A model generated the notes under the pieces. That model did not search any database. It was not told the origin of the DNA and saw only the letters and a program-made list of their open reading frames with translations. This document shows, piece after piece, positions 58,007-64,000 of a stretch of DNA of 64,000 bases (position 1 is the first letter of the stretch; every line of letters begins with the position of its first letter). The translations under genes and the position numbers were made by a program. Origin of the DNA: Streptomyces sp. NBC_00461 (GTDB lineage Bacteria; Actinomycetota; Actinomycetes; Streptomycetales; Streptomycetaceae). The stretch covers positions 6,853,001 to 6,917,000 of the forward strand of contig NZ_CP107902.1 of NCBI RefSeq assembly GCF_036013935.1, read 5' to 3'.

Positions 58007-58779
58007 CGTGCTCTCCGGTGCGCGGATTCGGCCGGGGGAGGGAGCGCGGGTGAGCGGGCGGACGCACTGCTCCGTACGTCACGCACCGTTCCTGACGACT
58101 GAGCGGGAGTGAGTCCTGTTGCCGGGTCTCGTACTCGGCCGAACGCCCCGGACGGTGTTGGGCGTTCTGGTTGCCCGCGTTCGTTCCGCGTCCGGGCGGC
58201 ACGGATCGTGTCCGTGGTCCGGGGATGCGGGGACGGGTTCCCTCTCGCCCGGCAACACGTCGATCGTCCTGGACGGTCGTCTTCGTGATCGGCCCGCTGA
58301 TCTCCCGCGCCCAGGAGGGCCGGGTCCGGGAACACACCCGGCTCGACTACGAGTGGTTCAACGCCCAGGTCTACGGCTCGACCCCGAACGTGGAGGTGCT
58401 GGACACCTTCTCCGCGGCGTTCGGAGCGAGTGAGTTCCTGCCGGGGCTGGAGCCGGGCTGATCTGTGCTCGGCGGTTGTGTGGCCCTGCTGGGGGCTGCC
58501 GCCCCCAGGCCCCCGCTTCGGCCTGAGCGGCCTCGTCCTCAAACGCCGGACGGGCTGAAAGTGCCGAACCCTGCTCAGAGTGAGCCCGGGGGTGTGGCAA
58601 CAAGTACGCCGCACCGCACACCACCGGCAGTGTGGCGGGATGGCAGTGTTTGAGCAGTGTTCAATGTGTATCGCGTCGGACGCGCTCGTCAAGGGTCATG
58701 TCGAGTTAGTACTTCTGTTTCTAGGGAGTCTCGCTTAGAGTGGCGCTCTAAAGTCGGCAAGGCGAGGAGGTGTCGTGGC
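58007..58779. other. 773-base stretch without a convincing gene between ilvE and the urease-like genes
   Basis: It contains an open frame ending at 58461, whose last 60 codons read like protein (EHTRLDYEWFNAQVYGSTPN, then VEVLDTFSAAFG) but whose beginning does not. It could be a fragment of a lost gene. After it come the dispersed repeat (58481-58558), three GCAGTGT motifs (58627-58660) and a weak promoter TTCTGT-17-TAGAGT (58713-58741) ahead of ureAB. Confidence 0.5.
58481..58558 (+). repeat. dispersed post-gene repeat, copy 2
   Basis: It matches 42041-42114, with 27 identical bases at 58532-58558. As with copy 1, it lies just after the stop codon of a plus-strand open frame. Confidence 0.8.
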
Positions 58780-59460
58780 GTGAGACTGACCCCCACGGAA
58801 CGTGATCGGCTGCTGTTGTTCGGAGCCGCCGAGCTGGCCCGCGCCCGCCGGGCCCGCGGTCTGAGGCTTAACGTGCCGGAGGCCACCGCGCTGATCGCCG
58901 ACACCGTCTGCGAGGCCGCCCGGGACGGCGCCCGGCTTGCCGAGGCGATCGAGCGCGCCCGGTCCGTCCTCGGTCCGGCCGACGTGCTGCCGGGCGTCGC
59001 CGACGTCGTCACCGAGGTCCACGTGGAGGCCGTCTTCGACGACGGTTCCCGGCTCGCGGTGGTGAGCGATCCCATCGGGGGCGGGCTCGGGGAGCAGGCG
59101 CCGGGTGCGCTGCTGCCGGGGCCCGTGCACTCCGAACCCGAGGCGGTCCTGCGGCTCACGGTCACGAACACCGCCACCGTGCCCGTCTCCGTCACCTCCC
59201 ACTTCCATTTCTTCGAGGCCAACCCGCGCCTGGACTTCGTCCGGGCGACGGCCTACGGGATGCGGCTCGCCGTGCCCGCCGGGTCGTCGGTCCGCTTCGG
59301 GCCGGGGGAGAGCGTCGAGGTCGGGCTCCTGCCGATCGGGGGCGAGCGCGTCGCGATCGGGTTCGCGGGGCTCGTCGACGGGGCGCTGGACGCGCCGGGG
59401 GTGAAGGAAGAGGCCCTGCGCAGGGCTGCCGCCTGCGGATATCTGGGAGCAGACCGATGA
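58780..59460 (+). CDS. ureAB: urease gamma/beta subunit fusion
   Basis: A 226-residue protein joining urease gamma (residues about 1-100: RLTPTERDRLLLFGAAELAR, LNVPEATALIADTVCEAARDG, VLPGVADVVTEVHVEAVFDDG) and beta (about 125-226: VTNTATVPVSVTSHFHFFEANP, MRLAVPAGSSVRFGPGESVEV, GFAGLVDGALD). GTG 58780 is preceded by GAGGAGG. Fused forms occur in Actinobacteria as part of a second, accessory-free urease locus. The alpha gene overlaps by ATGA. Confidence 0.92.
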   Translation: MRLTPTERDRLLLFGAAELARARRARGLRLNVPEATALIADTVCEAARDGARLAEAIERARSVLGPADVLPGVADVVTEVHVEAVFDDGSRLAVVSDPIGGGLGEQAPGALLPGPVHSEPEAVLRLTVTNTATVPVSVTSHFHFFEANPRLDFVRATAYGMRLAVPAGSSVRFGPGESVEVGLLPIGGERVAIGFAGLVDGALDAPGVKEEALRRAAACGYLGADR

Positions 59461-61151
59461 GCACCGACCGCCCTGGGGGCATAGATCCCTACGCGTACGC
59501 CGCCACCCATGGTCCCCGCGCCGGCGACCGTGTCCGTCTCGGCGACTCCGGGCTGACGATCCGGGTCGAGTCCGACTCCCAGCGCTACGGCGAAGAGTTC
59601 CTCGCCGGATTCGGGAAGACCGCCCGCGACGGGCTGCACCTCAAGGCCGCGGCCGTGCGGGAGACCTGTGACGTCGTCATCAGCAATGTCGTCGTGATCG
59701 ACGCCGTGCAGGGGATCCGGAAGGTGTCGATCGGGATCCGGGAGGGGCGGATCTGCTCGATCGGGCGCGCCGGGAACCCGGACACGCTCGACGGGGTCGA
59801 CGTCGTGGTCGGCACCGGTACGTCGATCGTGTCCGGTGAGGGGCTCATCGCCACCGCCGGGGCCGTGGACACGCACGTCCATCTGCTCTCGCCGCGGATC
59901 ATGGAGGCCTCGCTCGCGTCCGGTGTGACCACGATCATCGGGCAGGAGTTCGGGCCGGTGTGGGGCGTCGGCGTCAACTCGCCGTGGGCGCTGCGGCACG
60001 CGTTCAACGCGTTCGACGCCTGGCCCGTCAACATCGGCTTTCTGGGCCGGGGTTCGTCCTCCGACAGGGCTCCTCTGGTGGAGGCCCTCGCCGAGGGCGG
60101 CGCCTGCGGTTTCAAGGTGCACGAGGACATGGGCGCCCATACCCGGGCGTTGGACACGGCTCTTCGCGTCGCCGAGGACCACGACGTCCAAGTCGCCCTG
60201 CACAGCGACGGGTTGAACGAGTGCCTGTCGGTCGAGGACACCCTGCGGGTGCTGGAGGGGCGCACCATCCACGCCTTCCACATCGAGGGCTGCGGCGGCG
60301 GTCATGTGCCGAATGTCCTGAAGATGGCGGGAGTCGCGAACGTCATCGGCTCCTCCACCAACCCCACCCTGCCCTTCGGCCGGGACGCCGTCGCCGAGCA
60401 CTACGGCATGATCGTCTCCGTCCACGACCTGAAGACCGACCTGCCCGGCGACGCCGTCATGGCCCGGGACCGCGTCCGCGCCGGGACCATGGGCGCCGAG
60501 GACGTGCTGCACGACCTGGGCGCGATCGGCATCACCTCGTCCGACGCGCAGGGCATGGGACGGGCCGGTGAGACGGTCCGCCGTACCTTCGCCATGGCCG
60601 GAAAGATGAAGACCGAGTTCGGCGCCCCGGACGACCACGACAACGAGCGCGTCCTGCGCTACATGGCCAAGCTGACCATCAACCCGGCCATCGCGCACGG
60701 ACTCTCGCACGAGGTCGGGTCGATCGAGGTCGGCAAACTCGCCGACATCGTGCTGTGGCGCCCGGAGTACTTCGGGGCCAAGCCGCAGCTGGTGCTGAAG
60801 TCCGGATTCCCGGCGTACGGCGTGGTCGGCGACCCGAACGCGGCCACCGACACCTGCGAACCCCTCGTCCTGGGACCGCAGTTCGGCGCGCACGGCGCCA
60901 CGCCGGCCGAGATCTCGGTCGCCTTCGTCGCGCAGGCGGCCCTCGACCAGGGCAACGACCTGATGCCGACCCGGCGTCGCAGGGTCGCCGTCCGCGGCAC
61001 CCGCGGCATCGGCCCCGCCGACCTGCGCCTCAACTCCCGTACCGGAGCGGTCGACGTGGACCAGCGCACCGGTCTCGTGACGCTGGACGGAGAGCCGATC
61101 CGCGCGCAGCCGGCCGAGTCCGTCTCCCTCAACCGTCTGTACTTCCTCTAA
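59457..61151 (+). CDS. ureC: urease alpha-like nickel hydrolase with altered active-site flap
   Basis: A 564-residue UreC-type protein. All nickel ligands are in place: His140 and His142 (DTHVHLLSP), carbamyl-Lys220 (GFKVHED), His249 (ALHSDGLNE), His275 (IHAFHIEG) and Asp363 (SSDAQGMG). His222 and flap His323 are also kept. Compared with Klebsiella UreC as recalled, the flap CHHLDP reads VHDLKT, so Cys319 is Val322. GGGTGPAAGTHA reads GQEFGPVWGVGV, and HTFHTEGAGGG reads HAFHIEGCGGG. No ureDEFG genes follow; agmatine deiminase does. Urease activity is possible, but another amide or ureido substrate should be considered. Confidence 0.9.
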   Translation: MSTDRPGGIDPYAYAATHGPRAGDRVRLGDSGLTIRVESDSQRYGEEFLAGFGKTARDGLHLKAAAVRETCDVVISNVVVIDAVQGIRKVSIGIREGRICSIGRAGNPDTLDGVDVVVGTGTSIVSGEGLIATAGAVDTHVHLLSPRIMEASLASGVTTIIGQEFGPVWGVGVNSPWALRHAFNAFDAWPVNIGFLGRGSSSDRAPLVEALAEGGACGFKVHEDMGAHTRALDTALRVAEDHDVQVALHSDGLNECLSVEDTLRVLEGRTIHAFHIEGCGGGHVPNVLKMAGVANVIGSSTNPTLPFGRDAVAEHYGMIVSVHDLKTDLPGDAVMARDRVRAGTMGAEDVLHDLGAIGITSSDAQGMGRAGETVRRTFAMAGKMKTEFGAPDDHDNERVLRYMAKLTINPAIAHGLSHEVGSIEVGKLADIVLWRPEYFGAKPQLVLKSGFPAYGVVGDPNAATDTCEPLVLGPQFGAHGATPAEISVAFVAQAALDQGNDLMPTRRRRVAVRGTRGIGPADLRLNSRTGAVDVDQRTGLVTLDGEPIRAQPAESVSLNRLYFL

Positions 61152-61160
61152 GGACCACCG

Positions 61161-62237
61161 ATGTCTGCTGCCGCCGACGGCTTCCGTATGCCCGCCGAAT
61201 GGGCCCCGCACGAGCGCACCTGGATGGCGTGGCCGGGTCCCAACCCCACCTTCGAGGACCCGGACGACCTCGCCGCGTCCCGCGCCGCCTGGGCCTCGGT
61301 CGCCCGCGCGATCCGGCGCTTCGAGCCGGTGACCGTGGTGTGCGGTCCCGGGCAGTCGGCCGATGCGCGGGCGCTGCTGGGTGAGGGCGTCGACACCGTC
61401 GAACGCGACCTCGACGACGCCTGGATGCGTGACATCGGGCCGACCTTCCTGACTGACGGCAACGGTGAACTCGCCGCCGTGGACTGGACGTTCAACGGCT
61501 GGGGTGCACAGGGCTGGGCCCGCTGGGAGCACGACGCGAAGATCGCCGCGTACGTCTCGGACCTCGCCGGCGCGAAGACGTACGCCTCGAAACTGGTCAA
61601 CGAGGGCGGTGCGATCCACGTCGACGGCGAGGGGACGGTGCTGTTGACCGAGACGGTCCAGCTCGGTCCCGAGCGCAACCCGGGCTGGACGAGGCAAGAG
61701 GTGGAGGCGGAGATCCACGCCCAGCTCGGCACCCGCAAGGCGATCTGGCTGCCGCGCGGCCTCACCGGCGACTATCCTCCCCCACTGCCTGAAGGGCGTG
61801 GGGGGACCCCCAACGGCTTCGGCACCCTCGGCCACGTGGACATCGTCGCCGCGTTCGCGCGCCCGGGGGTCGTCGTGGCCCACTCCCAGCCGGACCCGGC
61901 GCACCCGGACCACGAGGTGACCCGGGAGGTCATCGGCCTGCTCAAGGCTCAGACGGACGCGCGGGGCCGCAGCCTTGAGGTCGTCGAGGTCCCGGCGCCC
62001 ACCGTCCTGGAGGCGGACGGCCACTGGGCCGACTACTCCTACATCAACCACTACCTGTGCAACGGCGGTGTCGTGCTGTGCGGATTCGACGACCCGCGCG
62101 ACGAGATCGCGGCCGGGATCTTCCGCCGGCTCTTCCCCGAGCGGACGGTGACCCTCGTGGACGCCCGGACGATCTTCGCGGGCGGCGGCGGCATCCACTG
62201 CATCACCCAGCAGCAGCCGAGGGCGACGGTCAGGTAG
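61161..62237 (+). CDS. aguA: agmatine deiminase (with in-frame palindromic insertion)
   Basis: A 358-residue peptidyl-arginine-deiminase-fold enzyme converting agmatine to N-carbamoylputrescine and ammonia. It begins GFRMPAEWAPHERTWMAWP. DDAWMRDIGPTF, NEGGAIHVDGEG and GTLGHVDIVAAF carry the catalytic acids and His. Cys347 in GGGGIHCITQQQP is the nucleophile. Between GLTGDY and FGTLGHVD there is an extra PPPLPEGRGGTPNG, coded by a palindromic DNA element (61779-61812). It lies nine bases after ureC, so the two are co-expressed. Symbol aguA is used for function. Confidence 0.93.
   Translation: MSAAADGFRMPAEWAPHERTWMAWPGPNPTFEDPDDLAASRAAWASVARAIRRFEPVTVVCGPGQSADARALLGEGVDTVERDLDDAWMRDIGPTFLTDGNGELAAVDWTFNGWGAQGWARWEHDAKIAAYVSDLAGAKTYASKLVNEGGAIHVDGEGTVLLTETVQLGPERNPGWTRQEVEAEIHAQLGTRKAIWLPRGLTGDYPPPLPEGRGGTPNGFGTLGHVDIVAAFARPGVVVAHSQPDPAHPDHEVTREVIGLLKAQTDARGRSLEVVEVPAPTVLEADGHWADYSYINHYLCNGGVVLCGFDDPRDEIAAGIFRRLFPERTVTLVDARTIFAGGGGIHCITQQQPRATVR
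61779..61812. repeat. palindromic element inserted in the agmatine deiminase gene
   Basis: CCCCCAC (61779-61785) and GTGGGGG (61798-61804) form a hairpin with a GACCCCCA tail. It is read through as Pro/Gly-rich residues. From memory similar C-run/G-run palindromes occur at many sites in Streptomyces chromosomes. Confidence 0.65.
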
Positions 62238-62246
62238 AACGTACGG

Positions 62247-62744
62247 GTGAATGTGCTGATGTGCGCCGCCTGCGGAACACGGCTGACCGAGCCGCTGCGC
62301 CTCCTGCCCGAGGTACCGCCCCGCCCGGAGTACGACGGGCGGAAGAACCCCGACGGGTCCCGACGCGCCCCGTCGACCGTGCCGCGCGGCGCGTACGCGG
62401 TGGACCCGGAGCCGTGCGGGGCGCCGTATGTGCCGCATCCCGATCCCGACTGGTGCGACGCCGCCCACCCGGGCAACGCCTGTATGGGGGACCCCGACGG
62501 GCAGGGGTTCCTGATGTCCGCCGGGCCGCGCGACACCCTGGTGGTCCACCCCGAGGACACCCGCGGCCATCTGTCCGCCAACCCCGCCCTGCGGGAGATC
62601 GGGTGCTGCGGTGCGCCCGGGCGCGAGGGGCCCAACGAGGTGTGCGCGGGGTGCGGCGCGGTGGCGGCGACGCTGTTCTCCGACTGCACGGGCCCGTACG
62701 AGACGCACTTCCTGCCCGACGCGGTGCGGGTGGCCGCGGCATGA
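62247..62744 (+). CDS. Cys-rich uncharacterised protein
   Basis: A 165-residue protein from GTG 62247. An N-terminal CAACGTRL looks like half a zinc ribbon. Further cysteines occur at EPCGAPY, DWCDAA, NACMGD, GCCGAPG and CAGCGAVAATLFSDC, so several metal sites are possible. No known domain is recognised. It begins nine bases after the agmatine deiminase stop and overlaps the TetR gene by ATGA, so it belongs to this operon. ATG 62259 is an alternative start. Confidence 0.75.
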   Translation: MNVLMCAACGTRLTEPLRLLPEVPPRPEYDGRKNPDGSRRAPSTVPRGAYAVDPEPCGAPYVPHPDPDWCDAAHPGNACMGDPDGQGFLMSAGPRDTLVVHPEDTRGHLSANPALREIGCCGAPGREGPNEVCAGCGAVAATLFSDCTGPYETHFLPDAVRVAAA

Positions 62745-63352
62745 GCCCGACGCCCTCCCGCCGCCGCACCCCCGCCCCGCCCCGCGAGGACGTCCTCGCC
62801 GCCGCCATGGAGATGATCGCCGAGCGCGGTCTGGAGAAGCTCACCATGGCGGCGCTCGGCCGCGAGGTCGGCATGAGCAGCGGCCACCTGCTCTACTACT
62901 TCCACTCCAAGGACGAGCTGCTGCTGCAGGCCCTGGAGTGGAGCGAGGGCCGGCTGGGCGCCGAGCGCGGACGGCTGCTGGGCCGCACGGGCACGGCCCG
63001 CGAACGACTCGACGCGTACGTCGACCTGTACGTCCCCGACGGCCACCGCGACCCGCACTGGACCCTCTGGCTGGAGGTCTGGAACCGCTCGCAGAACGCC
63101 GACGACGACGCCCGCGACCGGCAGGCCGCGATCGAGGGCGTCTGGCACCGCGACCTGGTGGCGCTGATCGCCGAGGGGGTGTCGCGGGGGGAGTTCCGCC
63201 GCGTCGACCCCGACCGGTGCGCGACCCGTCTGCGGGCCCTGCTGGACGGCTTCTCCCTGCACGTGGCCGTCGGGCTGCGAGGGTGGGACCGGGCGCAGGT
63301 TCTCGGCCACGTACGGGAGTTCGTGGAGGAGGGACTCCTCGCGGACGCGTGA
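62741..63352 (+). CDS. TetR-family regulator at the end of the urease-like operon
   Basis: A 203-residue TetR protein. The helix-turn-helix is LTMAALGREVGMSSGHLLYYF with HSKDELLLQALEW. The C-terminal domain contains HWTLWLEVWNRSQN and VWHRDLVALIAEGV, reminiscent of BetI/TetR_C_6 regulators of amine and polyamine genes. That fits co-transcription with agmatine deiminase, with ATGA overlap upstream. It probably regulates its own operon; the GCAGTGT motifs near 58630-58660 are candidate sites. Confidence 0.9.
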   Translation: MSPTPSRRRTPAPPREDVLAAAMEMIAERGLEKLTMAALGREVGMSSGHLLYYFHSKDELLLQALEWSEGRLGAERGRLLGRTGTARERLDAYVDLYVPDGHRDPHWTLWLEVWNRSQNADDDARDRQAAIEGVWHRDLVALIAEGVSRGEFRRVDPDRCATRLRALLDGFSLHVAVGLRGWDRAQVLGHVREFVEEGLLADA

Positions 63353-63513
63353 CCTCGCGCCCGCGTTGTACGCAATAAGGCCGATTGACCCTGTGGTCGG
63401 TGGTGCGTTTGTCTCGAAGGGAGCCCTCGGCACGGGGCCGGGGGAAGTGCGCCATCGGGGACCTCGCGGATCTCGGGGGCCTCCGGGGGCCTCGGGGATC
63501 ACAGGGGGAGAAC

Positions 63514-63594
63514 ATGTCCAGAGCCGCCTTACGCCTGTCGGGCGCGGCCTTGCCGCTCGCGCGCACCGCAACGACCGCGTGGAGGACACGCTGA
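63514..63594 (+). CDS. 26-residue leader ORF with a TTA codon
   Basis: ATG 63514 follows GGGGGAGAAC, an excellent ribosome site. It codes MSRAALRLSGAALPLARTAT, TAWRTR and stop. Codon 6 is TTA (63529-63531) and codon 3 is the rare AGA. The stop overlaps the next gene's ATG as TGATG. The sequence resembles a signal peptide beginning, so it may be a coupled leader ORF or a frameshifted duplicate start of the following gene. Confidence 0.5.
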   Translation: MSRAALRLSGAALPLARTATTAWRTR

Positions 63595-64000
63595 TGTCCC
63601 GCGCCTCAAGAGCCGTGCTGGGCACGGCAGTTGTCGTCGCCCTCGCCTGGACGTCCACGACCGCGGCGCAGGCCGGCCCCGGGCAGTCGGATACCGGGCG
63701 CGTGAGCACCGCCTCGGGTACCGGGCGCGTGAGCACGGCCGCCGACGGCACCCAGGCCGACGGACCGTCGGACGACGCCGCGATCAGTGCCGACGGACGC
63801 CACGTCGCGTTCACGTCCACCGCGCCGAGCTTCGGCTGCGCGCATTTCACCCCGTGCCTGCTCGTGAAGGACCTCGCTGACGGCGGGGTCAGCAGGATCG
63901 ACCTCGGCAGCGGCTACACCTACGGCTCGCCGACACCGAGCGCCGACGGGGGCCGTATCGGCTACTCCGCGGGCACCCGGTTCCTGGCCCCGTATCTGTA
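63594..64000 (+). CDS. secreted beta-propeller (TolB/PD40-like) protein, 3' end cut by window
   Basis: ATG 63594 has GGAGGA seven bases upstream. A signal peptide (MSRASRAVLGTAVVVALAWT, cleavage near AAQA) is followed by two TGRVSTA repeats coded by near-identical DNA. Then come PD40-like strands: PSDDAAISADGRHVAFTSTA, LLVKDLADGGVSRIDL and PSADGGRIGYSAGTRF. The pattern SADGRxVAF with a regular repeat marks a TolB-type propeller. The stop lies beyond the window. Extracellular binding is likely, function unknown. Confidence 0.8.
   Translation, partial: MSRASRAVLGTAVVVALAWTSTTAAQAGPGQSDTGRVSTASGTGRVSTAADGTQADGPSDDAAISADGRHVAFTSTAPSFGCAHFTPCLLVKDLADGGVSRIDLGSGYTYGSPTPSADGGRIGYSAGTRFLAPYL

Noticed and set aside
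58171..58461. 96-codon gene ending at 58461
   Set aside because: Only the last 60 codons look protein-like; no start or family is convincing. Described as part of the intergenic stretch.
58681..58779. GlnR box upstream of the urease-like genes
   Set aside because: Only degenerate half-sites can be found by eye; not strong enough to list.
59253..62708. 1151-codon minus-strand frame over ureC and agmatine deiminase
   Set aside because: Shadow of the real genes; no domain recognised.

Overview
The window reads as chromosomal core DNA of a Streptomyces-type actinomycete. GC content is very high, third codon positions are almost always G or C, GTG starts are common, and neighbouring genes often overlap by GTGA or ATGA. 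The Leu codon TTA is almost absent. The block ligA - rmdB-like - gatCA-x-gatB - cdgF-like - ilvBNC - serA - putA/pruA - leuB - ilvE - second urease resembles, from memory, the order around SCO5486-SCO5530 of S. coelicolor. I saw no tRNA, rRNA, CRISPR array, transposase or integrase.

Layout. 1-3.6 kb: a DinB/maleylpyruvate-isomerase-like protein opposite a WYL regulator, a low-complexity lipoprotein, an octamer tandem repeat, and a TetR regulator with two matching palindromes opposite small membrane proteins. 3.6-13 kb: cysteine desulfurase and mnmA (sulfur relay to tRNA) separated by a reversed amidase, then small enzymes (VOC, hydrolase, DUF427, LOG, SDR), a MetE-like enzyme and ligA. 13-15 kb: a membrane GGDEF-EAL protein (rmdB-like) carrying a TTA codon. 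15-21 kb: a TetR/DUF4267 pair with twin palindromic operators, a cupin, then gatC-gatA-small ORF-gatB. 21-31 kb: methyltransferase, MMPL exporter, acetyltransferase, small membrane proteins, a 1065-residue LAL-type regulator, and a secreted sugar dehydrogenase. 31-42 kb: aldo-keto reductase, hydroxyacid dehydrogenase, a second c-di-GMP protein (cdgF-like, with a degenerate EAL domain), then ilvB-ilvN-ilvC preceded by a leader peptide and attenuator, and serA. 42-53.8 kb: two MFS exporters with TetR and MocR regulators, proline catabolism (PucR regulator, putA, pruA), a hydrolase and a decayed methyltransferase gene. 53.8-58.5 kb: a Tat phosphatase, leuB and ilvE. 58.8-64 kb: a urease-like pair (fused gamma/beta, and alpha with an altered flap) followed by agmatine deiminase, a Cys-rich protein and a TetR, then the start of a secreted beta-propeller protein.

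How the genes work together. ilvBNC, leuB and ilvE give most of the branched-chain amino acid pathway, and the ilvB leader shows attenuation control. putA and pruA convert proline to glutamate. gatCAB, mnmA and cysteine desulfurase serve tRNA charging and modification. The two c-di-GMP proteins look complementary: one keeps every EAL catalytic motif, the other keeps GGDEF and its inhibitory site but has lost most EAL catalytic residues.

The least explained unit is the urease-like/agmatine deiminase operon, where a nickel hydrolase without accessory genes is coupled to a guanidino-group enzyme. Promoter and operator calls come from reading by eye and are weaker than the gene calls.
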